NCBI GenBank assembly: GCA_016714125.1
Contig: JADJNX010000007.1
Coordinates: 62,001-126,000, forward strand
Origin: Ignavibacteriales bacterium
GTDB lineage: Bacteria > Bacteroidota > Ignavibacteria > Ignavibacteriales > Ignavibacteriaceae
Length of the DNA: 64,000 nucleotides
Direction: 5' to 3'
This document shows positions 40,143 to 51,265 of the stretch, one piece after another; within the stretch, counting starts at the first letter, position 1, and the number at the start of each line of letters is the position of its first letter. The position numbers and the translations under genes were made by a program. The notes below the pieces were generated by a model. It saw only the letters and a program-made list of their open reading frames with translations, did not search any database and was not told the origin of the DNA.

Positions 40143-41711
40143 ATGAAGACCACATCGATAATTCTTTTATTGTTTTTGGTCATTTGTAACAACGGGAATT
40201 CTCAAAATTCCTGGCGCGCAACCAGTCTCGGGAGAAGCGTTACCTCTGTGGGATCTCCCGCATCTGGTAAAGACAGTAATTCATTGGTCCATTCACCATC
40301 TGTCTTTTTTGCCGGTACATCTTACGGTGAGGTAATGATGCAATCGGATACCTCGAGTACATGGACAATAGTTGCCAACAGTTTTCGATCAATTTACTGT
40401 ATGGCAGCTGATACTTTGCGTGGTGTAAACTATTTAGGGAGCCAAACTGGTTTATATCGGTCTATGGATGGTGGTAGTACCTGGTCACGGATTGGATTTC
40501 CTGATTTCCATGTGTGGGATATAGAAGTTATTCCTTCAACTGGGGTTGTATATGTCGCTGTTTATCAATCAGGTATGAATTTAGACATCGGAATTCACAG
40601 GTCTTATAATCTTGGTTCAACTTGGTATGATTTTCATACAGGATTCATTTGTTATGATATTTTTATAAGAAGGGACAACTCCATCCTCGCTGCACGCCAA
40701 GATGGAGTCTTTATATTTTATCCCGGCATAGGAACGGGATTAAGTTTCCCTCTTGATCGATATTACTGTGTTGCCGAACATCCTGACGGTCATGTGTTTG
40801 TAGGTTCATTCGAAGGTCTTTTAAGAAAGGATAATTTAACTTCTCAAATTGTGAATGTTCTTCCTCGTACAACCATTAGTGCAGTGGTTAACTGTATTTA
40901 TATCGCTAAAAACGGAAATATTTACGCGGGTACCTACTTTGCAGGAGTATATTTCTCTATAGATACCGGCTTAACCTGGCAACCATTTATAAACGGGATG
41001 GCAGCGGGTGAAGAAGTAAATAACTTAAAAACAAACCCTGCGGGATACTTGATTGCAAATGGAGCTCGTTACAAGCGTGTTTACGAAACCATCTACCCCG
41101 TGGAGCCGCCACAAACAGCCAAATTGATTTCACCAACTGATGATACTACAGGTCTTATATCAGATATTAAACTTGATTGGGACACTGCTCTTACGACTGC
41201 TCGTTACACTCTTCAAGTCTCAACAGACTCAGTTTTCTCAAACTTAATACTAAATGATTCAACTCTTGTCCTCTCTGAGAATAATCTTCAATCCAGCCAA
41301 TTGCAAAGCAATTCTGAATACTTCTGGCGGGTTTTAGGAACAAATTTCGCCGGCAAGGGCCAATGGTCACAAGTCAGGAGATTCACAACAGGGATTCTTG
41401 TTGGTGTTGAAGATGAAGTTTTTTCAGAAACAGCATTTGAAAAGGGATCAATAACTGTCTATCCAACTCCCTCAAAAACTATATTAAACTTGTCGATAAA
41501 TTCGAAATCCGGTGGGAACACATCGGTTAGATTGTTTAACACACTTGGCGAAGTGGTTTATAAGTCGGGAGATATTCCTCTGGATAACGGGACAACCGAC
41601 TATTCCATTAATCATGATCTACCAACGGGTATTTACATTCTAACAGCAGTTATAAATTCCTCGTCGGGAGAACAATCAATTATTTCACAAAAGGTTTTGA
41701 TTGTGAGGTAA
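40143..41711 (+). CDS. Secreted BNR/Ycf48-like repeat protein with divergent T9SS-type tail
   Basis: 522 residues. Signal peptide (SIILLLFLVICNNGNSQ). Repeats of the type GLYRSMDGGSTWSRIG, IHRSYNLGSTWYDF and VYFSIDTGLTWQPF indicate a BNR/sialidase-like propeller, followed by a fibronectin-III-like module (TTARYTLQVSTDSVFSNLIL, YFWRVLGTNFAGKGQW) and a C-terminal sorting-like domain (ITVYPTPSKTILNLSINSKS ... TGIYILTAVINSSS). The tail departs from the usual NPFNP form. No catalytic motif is evident; probably a cell-surface protein. A strong RBS AGGAGG precedes the ATG. The AAA-RloB pair follows after 86 bp. Confidence 0.8.
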   Translation: MKTTSIILLLFLVICNNGNSQNSWRATSLGRSVTSVGSPASGKDSNSLVHSPSVFFAGTSYGEVMMQSDTSSTWTIVANSFRSIYCMAADTLRGVNYLGSQTGLYRSMDGGSTWSRIGFPDFHVWDIEVIPSTGVVYVAVYQSGMNLDIGIHRSYNLGSTWYDFHTGFICYDIFIRRDNSILAARQDGVFIFYPGIGTGLSFPLDRYYCVAEHPDGHVFVGSFEGLLRKDNLTSQIVNVLPRTTISAVVNCIYIAKNGNIYAGTYFAGVYFSIDTGLTWQPFINGMAAGEEVNNLKTNPAGYLIANGARYKRVYETIYPVEPPQTAKLISPTDDTTGLISDIKLDWDTALTTARYTLQVSTDSVFSNLILNDSTLVLSENNLQSSQLQSNSEYFWRVLGTNFAGKGQWSQVRRFTTGILVGVEDEVFSETAFEKGSITVYPTPSKTILNLSINSKSGGNTSVRLFNTLGEVVYKSGDIPLDNGTTDYSINHDLPTGIYILTAVINSSSGEQSIISQKVLIVR

Positions 41712-41797
41712 TGAGAGTATGTCCATCAATTAAAATTTTGTTTTTTAATTTTTAAATGCAATATTTGTAAATTATTTGCAAAAACTTTGGTGAAAAC

Positions 41798-43099
41798 ATG
41801 TTAATTGAGTTTAAAGTTAAGAATTTTGGACCATTCAGAGACGAAAATCTTTTTTCTATGGTCGCCTCAAATTATGACAAGACAACTCTTGAGGAAGATA
41901 ATGTTGCAAAATTTGAGAAGTTTGATTTAAGACTGTTAAAGTCTGCTGCAGTTTTGGAAGTAATGCTTCGGGCAAAACTCAATTATTTAATGCTCTCTCA
42001 TTTATGAGGTATTTTGTTGTTAAGGGAGGGAAGGGAAAAACCGAACAATTGGAAATCCCTCGTTTTCGTCTGGATGACCATTCTGAAAAGAGTCCTTCCT
42101 CATTTGTAATTGTTTTTCTTCATAATGATAAAATTTTTGAATATGGTTTTGTATTAGGTGGTGATAATGTAATTGAAGAATGGTTGATTGTCTGGATAAC
42201 AAACCGTAAAACAACCGTATTCCATCGAAATGGATCCGAACTAAAATCTAGTGCAACATATTTTAAGGTTGGCAAGATTATACAAAAAGCCAACCAGGTT
42301 AAAGACTGGAATCTCTTCCTGACTAAAGCCTTTGAGTATGAACAACCTGGAAATGAACTAATCCTTGAAGTCAAAGACTGGTTTGACAGACTCCGTCCCA
42401 TATCTGGAATTGATTCATCGGGATATGAGGTATTTACTATCGAGAATCTTGATAATCCATCCGCCAGAGATAAACACATTGAGTTTATTCGAAATGCTGA
42501 TTTTTCGATGGAGGACGTAATAGTTAAGGAATCAAAAGGTGTTTTCATGCTCTCTGAACCGGATGAAGACCAGCCAGTCTGGATGTTGGAGGTCTCTCAA
42601 TTAATTCAGAAAATGCAAGAGTTGATGCCTGAAAAAACTGTAATAGAGTTGAAGACCCGCCACAAACGATATAAGGATGATGGTTCCTTTGAATTTGTAG
42701 AATTTTCCCGTTCGGACGAATCTGCCGGGACAGTGAAATTCATTGCGCTGGCAGGTCCGATATTGGACATATTAACAAATGGAGGAACTCTCCTCGTTGA
42801 TGAATTGGATACTCAACTCCATCCTCTTCTTGTGCAAAAAATCGTGGAAGAATTTAACTCTAAAGAAAGAAACCCAAAAAACGCTCAATTAATATTCAAC
42901 TCTCATAATACATCTACCCTTGGAAAACTAAGGCGAGATCAGGTTTGGTTCACAAAAAGACAGGTTTGGTGTCGCGGTACTTGAACCGCTTTCTGATTAT
43001 AAAAATGGTCCAAGGAAAGAGGAAAATCTGGAGGAACGGTATCTTGATGGAAGATTTGGTGCAGTGCCTTTCCTGGGTAAATTTGGCATAAAAGCCTGA
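41798..43099 (+). CDS. AAA_15/AAA_21-type ATPase, AbiL/RloA-like (two frameshifts)
   Basis: About 434 codons once corrected. It starts MLIEFKVKNFGPFRDENLFS, the SMC-like opening of this ATPase group. Adding one T to the run at 41952-41955 gives Walker A AVFGSNASGKTQLFNAL. Walker B/signature are GTLLVDELDTQLHPLL with LIFNSHNTSTLG after it. Adding one A at 42954-42958 extends the C-terminus (DRFGVAVLEPLSDYKNGPRK ... GKFGIKA, stop 43097-43099). In AbiL and RloAB pairs such an ATPase partners with an RloB-type effector, which is exactly the next gene, 48 bp downstream. A role as phage sensor/controller is inferred from that pairing. Confidence 0.82.
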
Positions 43100-43147
43100 T
43101 AAAATAACATAGACTCGTAAAATTGATCAACAAACGGATTAGAGTAA

Positions 43148-43818
43148 ATGGGAAAACCTGTATTTAACAGACGTAAAAAACCTTTTAAACTTCAAATGCC
43201 TGTGTTCTATGTCTATTGTGAAGGGAAAATACTGAACCGGAATATTTGAACTCCTTTAAGATCAATACCGTCAAAATTAAACCCCTCGGGTTAGCAAAGA
43301 ATACTCTGAACATTGTTGAAGAAGCAATAAAACGAATTAAATCAGAAAATTTTGATAAAACATTGGATCAAAAGTGGTGTGTTTTCGATAAAGACGATTT
43401 TCCCGCGAACAGCTTTGATAATGCAATCAAAAAAGCAGAAAATAACGGGTTTAAAGTCGCCTGGTCTAATCAGTCATTTGAATATTGGTTCCTTCTCCAT
43501 TTTGAAGACCATCAAGGGGGATCATTGCACAGGGATTCTTACAAGGATAAAATCAATAAATACATTACCAACGATAAAGCACAATATAACGATGATGGCA
43601 AAAAGAAAATAACTGATGAATTCTTTAGAGAATTATCCGCTACTGATCCGGCAAGTGGGAATCCCAGGCTCACTATGGCGATTAATAGAGCCAGAAGAAA
43701 TCATAATAACAAGATTGACATTCCACCTTCAGCTTCTGAGTCATGCACAACTGTTTACACCCTTGTGGAAATATTGATTCAATTTATCTTGTTTGTTTCG
43801 GCAAAATGCCTGCATTAA
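43148..43818 (+). CDS. RloB-family (TOPRIM-like) protein, AbiL system partner (one frameshift)
   Basis: About 223 residues. Start ATG 43148 gives a basic N-terminus (MGKPVFNRRKKPFKLQMPVF); adding one A to the run at 43226-43229 yields YVYCEGKNTEPEYLNSF, the RloB signature. Further conserved elements are WCVFDKDDFPANSF (acidic DKDD, TOPRIM-like) and WSNQSFEYWFLLHFED. Lies immediately after the AAA ATPase on the same strand. RloB-domain proteins are effectors of abortive-infection pairs such as lactococcal AbiL; the nuclease activity is proposed from the acidic motif. No other defence gene adjoins. Confidence 0.82.
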
Positions 43819-43973
43819 TGAGCCATTAAATAAGAAATCCCTGAGAGAATGCAACGTTTAGGATACCAACTTCACAGACTAATCCAATTTGCACTTAATA
43901 TGAGTGAAATTAACGAGTATTCCGAGGAAATTCCTTAATTTCGTAAAGTATTATCATTTATTTAGGTGAAGTT

Positions 43974-46900
43974 GTGACAAAATCCATTGTTAGTTTTGTT
44001 TTCCTCCTTCTTCTGCTTGCAACCACCCCTTTGGTTGCACAAAGAGCAGGTGATGTTGTTCCCGGAGAGATAATTATCCAAATGAGACCGGCTGCAGAAA
44101 CTTCGGACATATTGTCTGAGTTTAGTTCAGCAGGACTTAAATCCGAACGCCTTCTTTCAAAAAGAATGAACATCTGGCTGATAAGCTACGACACAAAAAG
44201 GCAAACGGTGACGATCTGCTTTTGCCCTCAGAAGCCATCCACTCGTGAATATTGTCCAGTACAATCATGTTATGGATCTCAGGGATGATAAAAATTACAG
44301 CGAAAGAAATCCGGAAGTTGTTGAAAATCTAAATCCTGACTCCCGCAGCACAACCCCTAACGACCCAAGATTTAACGAACAATGGGCTCTTAACAACACC
44401 GGACAAAGTGGTGGAACCCCGGATGCAGATATCGATGCTCCTGAAGCATGGGATCTTGCTAAAGGTGGACTTACCGCTCTGGGCGACACAATTGTTGTTG
44501 CTGTTATTGACGGTGGTGCACAGCTATCACACCCTGATCTAAACTTTTGGGTAAACAGATTTGAGATCCCCAATAACTCGATTGATGACGATCTGAATGG
44601 TTATGTTGACGATTATCTTGGTTGGAATGCCTATAGCAACAATGGAACTCCTGATGGCGACAGTCACGGAACCCATGTGTCAGGAATTGTAGCTGCCCGT
44701 GGAAATAACGGCGCCGGCGTATCAGGAGTAAACTGGAACACCAAAGTAATGATAATCTCAGGTTCTTCATCCTCTGAAGCCACCGTGGTTGCCGCTTATG
44801 CGTTTGCACTTGAACACAGAGCAACATATAACGAAACCAATGGAGCCAAGGGAGCATTTGTTGTGGCAACTAACTCCAGTTTTGGTGTCGATTATGGTCA
44901 GCCATCCAACTACCCAATCTGGTGCGCAATGTATGATTCGCTTGGAAAATATGGAATCTTGAGTTGTGGAGCTACCGCAAATCTCGGAATAAATATTGAT
45001 CTTCAGGGTGATATCCCAACTGCTTGTCCAAGCAACTGGCTTGTGAGTGTTACAAATACAACTAGTACGGATGCAAGAAATTCGGGAGCAGGTTATGGAT
45101 TAACAACTATTGATCTCGGTGCCCCCGGAAGTTCAATCCTTTCCACTGATCAGACAAATACATATACAAGTAAAACCGGAACCTCGATGGCGACTCCTAC
45201 AGTTGCCGGTGCAATTGCACTTATGATATCGGGAGCCAACGCTAATCTCATCCAGGCGTACAAAACAAACCCCGGTCCAACAGCACTTTTGTTTAAACAG
45301 TATCTCCTTGAAGCAACCGATCCTGTCGCTTCACTTCAGGGACAGACTGTTACCGGTGGAAGATTAAACGTTTTTAAGGCACTTCTTGCAGTGGGAACTC
45401 CTCCTGATACGGTTGCCCCAACTGCCATAAATAACCTTGCAGTAGTTGAGCCAACTTCAAGCAGCATGAAACTGACCTGGACTGCCCCTCTTGATACTTC
45501 AAGAAATGGTGTGGTTTCTTATCTGGTGAGAAGATCAAACTCCCCTATTCTTACACAAACAGATTTTAACAATGCCACCCCTGTTGCATGGAGCGGAACT
45601 CCACAGCCATCAGGCGGAACAGAGAATTTTGTTGTCAGCGGGCTCAACCCCTCATCAACTCTATATTTTGCTATCAGAGCTCAGGATACGTGGGGAAACA
45701 CCTCTGTTGTTTCCAATTCACCTTCGGGAACAACTCTTCAGGCACCTGCGTTGGGACTCTCAACCCGGAATCTTGTGAGAACTCTGACACCAGGTTCAAC
45801 CGTTTCCGATTCGATCATGATCAGTAATACAACCGCTTATTCATCAACTCTTTCATATACAGTTGAGTTGGCTAACAATACATTCCCTCAGGGAAGCCTG
45901 TTTATGTCACTTGTTCCTGTTGAGACAGAAGATGTTTTTCGATTGATCAAGTTTGCTGACAAAGAGAACCCGGCACCCCGTTTTGGTTATTCAATTGACG
46001 GAATGGGAGGACCCGATGCGGCAGGTTACAAATGGATCGACAGTTATGAACCTAACGGACCTGTTTTTGAGTGGGAAGATATTTCCACAACAGGAACTGA
46101 ACTGACCACCTGGGTTGCCGCAAGCACTTTTGGGGCAAAAGATGAAGGATATGCCCAGTTTAGTCCGGGATTTTCATTCAAATATTACGGTCAGCAGTAT
46201 AACACACTTTATGCCGGTTCAAACGGATTTATTTCAGTGGCACCTTTTACAGGAAGCACTTTCACAAACGCTACAATGCCCGGGGTTCCAAATCCAAACG
46301 GCATTATGGCTGCAATGTGGGATGATCTTGATGGAACAAACGGTGGTAAGGTTTATTACAAAAACTACCCCGGAAAAACCATAATTCAGTATAAAAACTG
46401 GGAAAAATATTCCGCTTCAACCTCGGATCTTAACTTTCAGATTATACTGTACTCCTCAGGAAAGATTCTTTATCAGTACCAAACCATGACAGGTACCCTC
46501 AATTCTGCTACTGTAGGAATAGAGAATCAAGCCGGAACTGTGGGTCTTACAGTAGCACATAACGCTACTTACATTGCAAATAATCTGGCTCTCCAGTTTC
46601 AAGCTGAACCCGATTGGATAACTGCTACCAGTCTTTCCGGAATGTTATACAACGGAAACTCATCTGCTGTTAAATTGAATCTTTCAACTGTTGAGATTCC
46701 TCTCGGAAATTATTCAATGGACCTCGTGATCAGATCAAATGATCCGCTAAAACCGGTAGATACAGTTAAGGTTTCAATGATAAATTCGAGTGAGATACCG
46801 GTTGAACTGGTTTCTTTTACGGGAGAGTTTATCAACGGGTCTGTTAAACTCAACTGGATTACTGCTACCGAAACCAATAACTCAGGTTTTGAAGTGGAAA

Positions 46901-47355
46901 GAAAATCAGGAAACGAAAACTGGGAAAAAGCAGGGTTTGTAGCCGGAGCCGGAACAAAAACTTCGCAGTCGGTTTACTCTTTCAGCGAAAACAAACTGGT
47001 TGCCGGGAAATATCTTTACAGATTAAAACAAATTGATCTCGACGGTACCATTGCATATTCGCAGGAAGTGGAAGTTGATATGGGAATACCAACAGAGTTT
47101 ACTCTCGATCAAAACTTCCCAAATCCATTTAATCCAAACACAGTAATACGATTTGCGCTTCCTGTTGCCGGTGGAGTATCGTTGAATGTTTACAACACCC
47201 TAGGTGAAAAAGTGGCTTCTCTTATAAACAAAGAGATGGCGGCCGGTTATCATGAAATTTCATTTAATGCTTCTGAACTTCCAAGTGGACTTTATCTCTA
47301 TGAACTTCGTTCAGGTGATTTCTCCTCCGTCAGGAAGATGCTTTTAATGAAGTAA
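43974..47355 (+). CDS. T9SS-secreted subtilisin-like serine protease (two frameshifts)
   Basis: About 1127 residues. GTG start at 43974, signal peptide (VSFVFLLLLLATTPLVAQ), a short propeptide-like region (GDVVPGEIIIQMRPAAETSD), then an S8 peptidase: Asp in VVAVIDGGAQLSHPDL, His in GDSHGTHVSGIVAA, oxyanion Asn in VVATNSSFG, Ser in SKTGTSMATPTVAGAIAL. A fibronectin-III module (SMKLTWTAPLDTSRNGVVSY) and beta domains follow, ending in a T9SS tail (LDQNFPNPFNPNTVIRF ... SSVRKMLLMK). Two one-base losses around 44200 and 44246 interrupt the propeptide (restored: YDTKKANGDDLLLPSEAIHS then VNIVQYNHVMDLRDD). Ends just before a strong terminator. Confidence 0.9.
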
Positions 47356-47374
47356 TTGTTGTTCAATCTTAAAC

Positions 47375-47409
47375 TAAAAAAGCCCGACTTAAAATCGGGC
47401 TTTTTTTTA
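47375..47409 (+). terminator. Rho-independent terminator of the subtilase gene
   Basis: AAAAAAGCCCGA, loop CTTAAAA, TCGGGCTTTTTTTT: a perfect stem with a T-run, 20 bp after the stop. The same stem-loop recurs at 49199-49230. Confidence 0.92.
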
Positions 47410-47601
47410 TATCTACACTCTCTTATTTATGATCATTTAAATGAACTGATAAATTTATAAGAAAGAGGCAGTCAGAAGCCAATCTGTTTCCTAAAATTTG
47501 TGGTTGTGATTTAGAATCAAGGAGAGTTGAACTATGGGAGATTTACAAATGTTAAAATTAAATTAATCTTAATTCTAATCTATGTTTTATCGGACTTTAA
47601 C

Positions 47602-49086
47602 ATGCTCCACATCCGCTCTATATTTATCTCTTTATCCCTTTTCATCAGCTTCAATGTTTACCCTCAAACCGCTGACTCATTTTTCTCCGGGGATGTGTTA
47701 TTAAAAGACTTTAACGTTTTTAAATCTGCACTTCTAACATTTCACCCTGGCCTCTATCGCTATCAAGACTCGTTAACTGTGAGTAACCATTTTAACAATC
47801 TCGAAAATCAATTGAGAAACGGGTTAACATTAAAAAGAATCTTACCTTGCCTTTTCTGCGTTGACTGCCAAGTTGATGTGTGGTCACACTTTTTGTAGCT
47901 ATTATAATCAAAATAATGAAGTAAAAAAAGCTCTTTTTGAAGGAGTTGACAAGTTGCCTTTCACTTTCGTGTTGTATCAGAAAAGGATGTTCATTGATAA
48001 AAGCGTCGCTCCTGATCAAGATTTGAAGGAAAAAAGTGAAGTGATTTCAATCAATGGGGTTCCTGTTTTGCTTATCCTGGATAGCCTGCTTTTATTGACC
48101 AAAGGAGATGGAAAAAACGATGGCAAAAGATTACATTCTCTTCAACTTAGCGGGTTGTCGAAATATGAGCCTTTCGATGTTTATTACCCCCTTGCATTTC
48201 CAAACGAGTCAAACAATTTCATTCTCGAGGTAGTCAACGAGGGTTCCGCTGATGTTTTGCGTATTACAGTTCCAGCTGTCAGCAGAAGAAATAGACTTGA
48301 ATTGATAGAGCAAAAATATGGCAAACAGCCTTCAACAGATGATGATCTTTGGCAATTCAAAATTATTGATAAGAACTCTGCGTATTTGAAAATTGGCACT
48401 TTTGTACTAAGAAACTTATCGTTCGATTATGAAGACTTTATCAAGGATGCTTTCGAACAGATTGTCGATCTTAAAATCGCTAATCTAATTCTCGACATTA
48501 GAGGAAACGAAGGAGGCATGGATGAGGTGAATCTTTTTCTTGCCGGATTTTTAAGCAGTAAACCTCTCGCCCTTTCAAAATACAGGCAGCTTCTTGTTTA
48601 TTCAAAAGCACCAGACAGTCTTCGTCCATATATTTCAACCTGGGATGATGACTTCTACGATCGGACTGATGATGTTATCAGGGTCGATAATAGATTTTTC
48701 ACATGGAAAGAGGAACAGGAAGAAACATTTTCGAGTCCGTTCCCTGAAAATAAACGATTTTCTGGTAGATTGTGGATTTTGGTAGATGAGGCCAACAGTT
48801 CAGCTACTTTCTTCCTGGCTCAAGCTGCCAAAGAAAACAGTTTGGGCACTTTGGTTGGTACTCAAACCGGTGGAAACAGGATGGGGACCAACGGAGGACA
48901 ATTATTCTTTTGCGTCTCCCCAACTCTCAAATTGAAGTGGATCTGCCGCTAATAGGTTATTACCCTCTCACGCTACAGCCAAACGAAGGAATAATGCCCG
49001 ACATTGAAATTAAAAAAACACTTTCTGACTTACTCTCAAATAGAGATACCGTATTAGAACATGTATTAAAATTAATTGAAGATTGA
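47602..49086 (+). CDS. S41-family (tail-specific/CtpA-like) peptidase, secreted (frameshifts)
   Basis: About 495 residues. Start ATG 47602 gives a signal peptide (SIFISLSLFISFNVYPQ). Middle: KSEVISINGVPVLLILDSLL, a PDZ-like segment. Peptidase core: NLILDIRGNEGGMDEVNLFL, ILVDEANSSATFFLAQAAKE (candidate catalytic Ser in NSSA), LGTLVGTQTGGNRMGTNGGQ. The frame breaks near 47840-47880 (LKRILPC to TAKLMCGHTF) and again near 48905, where the correct continuation is FLRLPNSQIEVDLPLIGYYP ending KLIED at 49086. The upstream frame start at 47527 lacks support. No T9SS tail. Confidence 0.82.
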
Positions 49087-49198
49087 AATATTTCTATTTC
49101 TGCACACAATGAATCAGAAGATCAAAAACTTATGCCTGTGAAATAATCGTCATTCTTGCAAACTACTTATTCTTTGTGTCATTCCAGACTTTTCGAAT

Positions 49199-49230
49199 AA
49201 AAAAGCCCGACTTAAAATCGGGTTTTTTTA
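49199..49230. terminator. Bidirectional rho-independent terminator
   Basis: AAAAAAGCCCGA, loop CTTAAAA, TCGGGTTTTTTT. It lies between convergent genes (S41 peptidase ending 49086, propeller protein ending 49285) with A-runs and T-runs on both sides, so it can serve both. Same stem-loop as at 47375. Confidence 0.88.
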
Positions 49231-49284
49231 TGATTTGATATTATTTGTCAAAGAACCAAAAGTATGAAAAAGGGTTAAAATCGC

Positions 49285-51027
49285 CTATTTCACAAGGAGC
49301 ATCTTTTTTGTTTCGGTGAATGGACCTGCCTGTAATTTGTAGAAATACAGTCCACTTGGAAGGTCGTTTGCGGTGAAGTGAACTTCATGGTAACCGGCTT
49401 CCTTTGAGGTGTTCAAAAGGGTTTTCACCGCTTCACCGAGGGAATTATAGACTGTAAGAGTAACATTTCCGGCAGTCGGCAGAGTAAAACAGATAACAGT
49501 AACGGGGTTGAATGGATTTGGGTAATTTTGCCCCAATGTGTATGAATTTATTTGCCCGGAATCAAACTCAATCACATCTGAATACTTAAAATTGCCGTTA
49601 TAATCCATCTGTTTTAATCTGTAATAGATTATTCCGGAGTTTGAATTTTTATCCCGCCAAGAGTAATGTTGAAACTCATTGGTTGTTCCTTTCCCTTCCA
49701 CAAATCCTAATGTTAAAAAATTGGTTTTGTTATCACTTTTTTGAATTTCGAATCCGTAATTGTTTACTTCATTTGCAGTGGACCAATTCAGGATTATATC
49801 CATACCATCCGGAATTACTGAAAATGAAACCAGTTCAACAGGAATGGTTTGAGATACGGTCCTCAGAAGCCAGGCATCATGCACACCCGCGCCTGAAGAA
49901 AGGGTGTGTCCCACAACTACATATCCACCATCCCTGGTCAGGTCCATCGAATTAGCCACATCTGAAGCCGTGCCTCCAAAAGTTTTATTCCAGAGTTGTG
50001 TACCTGTTGAATCAGTTTTAATGATCCAGAGATCGTCTCCGCCTGCACCAAAAGAGAGAGTATAACCCGCGATCAGATATCCCAGATCAGATGTCTGTTT
50101 TACAACATTCCCGTAGTCTCTTCCAGTGCCGCCAAAGGTTTTTGCCCAGGTCTGGTTGCCCGATCCGTCGGTTTTCACAAGGAAGAGGTCATCGTTTCCT
50201 GCTCCCGAAGAGGCTGTGTAGCCTGTGAAGATATACCCACCGTCGGCAGTTTGTTGAACGGAGAGCCCCCGGTCGGCATCGGAGCCTCCAAAGTTTTTGT
50301 TGAACAGGATGTTACCAAGACTGTCGGTCTTCACAAGCCACGCGTTACCCAGGGCACCGGCTCCGTCTGAAGCAGTCCACCCTGTGATAATAAAAGAATT
50401 GTCGGAAGTGAGTTGCAGGCCGCGGATTCCGTCGGTGCTCAGTCCGCCGATTTTTTTATCCCAAACACTGTTTCCTGAAGAGTTGAGGCGTATCAGCCAG
50501 CCATCCCTGGAACCGGCGGTCGCCGAAGATGTAGCACAACCTATGAGATAACCTCCATCCGGGAGTACTTCGAGAGCATAAGCCTCCTCGTCGGAAGTGC
50601 CACCAAAAGCACGAGACCAGAGTTCGTTCCCGAGAGAGTCGGTTTTCACAACAAAAACATCCTTAGCGCCCGCGCCAAAAGAAGAAGTGTAACCGGCGGC
50701 GATAAATCCACCATCCAAAGTTTGTTTTACAGCGGCAGCTTCGTCATCGCTATTGCCACCAAAGGTTTTATTCCAGATCAGATTACCCGTTTTGTCGGTT
50801 TTGAATATCCATAAGTTCCGGCCTGAAGTGGCACCATACGAGCGGGTATAACCGGCTATTATGTATCCCTCATCATTTAACTCTTCGACAGCATACGCCA
50901 CATCGATGTTGGTTCCGCCAAATGTTTTGGTCCACATGGAATCCTGCGCATGGATGGAAGAAGAAGATAGAAGGAGAGGCTGTGAAATTATCAGGAAAAA
51001 CTGCAGGGAGGAAAATTTACATTTCAT
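49285..51027 (-). CDS. T9SS-secreted protein with seven-fold TFGGxxxD propeller-like repeats
   Basis: About 580 residues. Signal peptide (LQFFLIISQPLLLSSSSIHA), then seven or so repeats of about 50 residues, each with a WxKTFGG(T/N)xxDxA start, a DGGYIIAGYTxSxGAG core and a LWxxKTDxxGN end, probably one beta-propeller. A beta-sandwich linker (VELVSFSVIPDGMDIILNWS) and T9SS tail (LGQNYPNPFNPVTVI ... GLYFYKL ... KKMLLVK) follow. No catalytic motif; a cell-surface binding or structural role is likely. The start chosen is ATG 51027 after TTGGAG; a TTG twelve bases upstream lies in the RBS itself. Confidence 0.87.
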   Translation of the reverse strand: MKCKFSSLQFFLIISQPLLLSSSSIHAQDSMWTKTFGGTNIDVAYAVEELNDEGYIIAGYTRSYGATSGRNLWIFKTDKTGNLIWNKTFGGNSDDEAAAVKQTLDGGFIAAGYTSSFGAGAKDVFVVKTDSLGNELWSRAFGGTSDEEAYALEVLPDGGYLIGCATSSATAGSRDGWLIRLNSSGNSVWDKKIGGLSTDGIRGLQLTSDNSFIITGWTASDGAGALGNAWLVKTDSLGNILFNKNFGGSDADRGLSVQQTADGGYIFTGYTASSGAGNDDLFLVKTDGSGNQTWAKTFGGTGRDYGNVVKQTSDLGYLIAGYTLSFGAGGDDLWIIKTDSTGTQLWNKTFGGTASDVANSMDLTRDGGYVVVGHTLSSGAGVHDAWLLRTVSQTIPVELVSFSVIPDGMDIILNWSTANEVNNYGFEIQKSDNKTNFLTLGFVEGKGTTNEFQHYSWRDKNSNSGIIYYRLKQMDYNGNFKYSDVIEFDSGQINSYTLGQNYPNPFNPVTVICFTLPTAGNVTLTVYNSLGEAVKTLLNTSKEAGYHEVHFTANDLPSGLYFYKLQAGPFTETKKMLLVK

Positions 51028-51091
51028 GGTAAACTCCAAAATAATAAATGTTTAAGGAACCTGAAAAATGAAATTCAATAATTTAAAATAC

Positions 51092-51124
51092 AAAAGCCTG
51101 ACTTCTTAGGAAACCAGGCTTTTA
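51092..51124. terminator. Terminator-like hairpin between the propeller gene and the small ORF
   Basis: AAAAGCCTG, 15-base loop, CAGGCTTTT: stem of nine pairs with A and T runs on its sides, 32 bp downstream of the stop of the small ORF read leftward. It would end the amylase/small ORF transcript, before the propeller gene's start region. Confidence 0.75.
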
Positions 51125-51155
51125 TTATTTCAACTAATATGTTAAATGTTAATAA

Positions 51156-51263
51156 CTATTTATCCTCTTCATTCGAGTCATTCCTGACTTTTCGAATGAT
51201 AAAAACCAAAGAAAAAATAGCCACAGTAACAAAAACAAGAAGGATTACCGTAAAGGTTTTCAC
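51156..51263 (-). CDS. Small single-pass membrane protein, 35 aa, after the large amylase gene
   Basis: GTG start two bases after the amylase stop. The translation is a TM helix (FTVILLVFVTVAIFSLVFII) followed by a short polar tail (RKVRNDSNEEDK). The shape, clean stop and terminator 32 bp downstream suggest a real small cistron of the amylase transcript. No family known to me. A 21-base match to its 3' end lies at 49178-49198, in a possible decayed copy. Confidence 0.4.
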   Translation of the reverse strand: MKTFTVILLVFVTVAIFSLVFIIRKVRNDSNEEDK

Positions 51264-51265
51264 TT

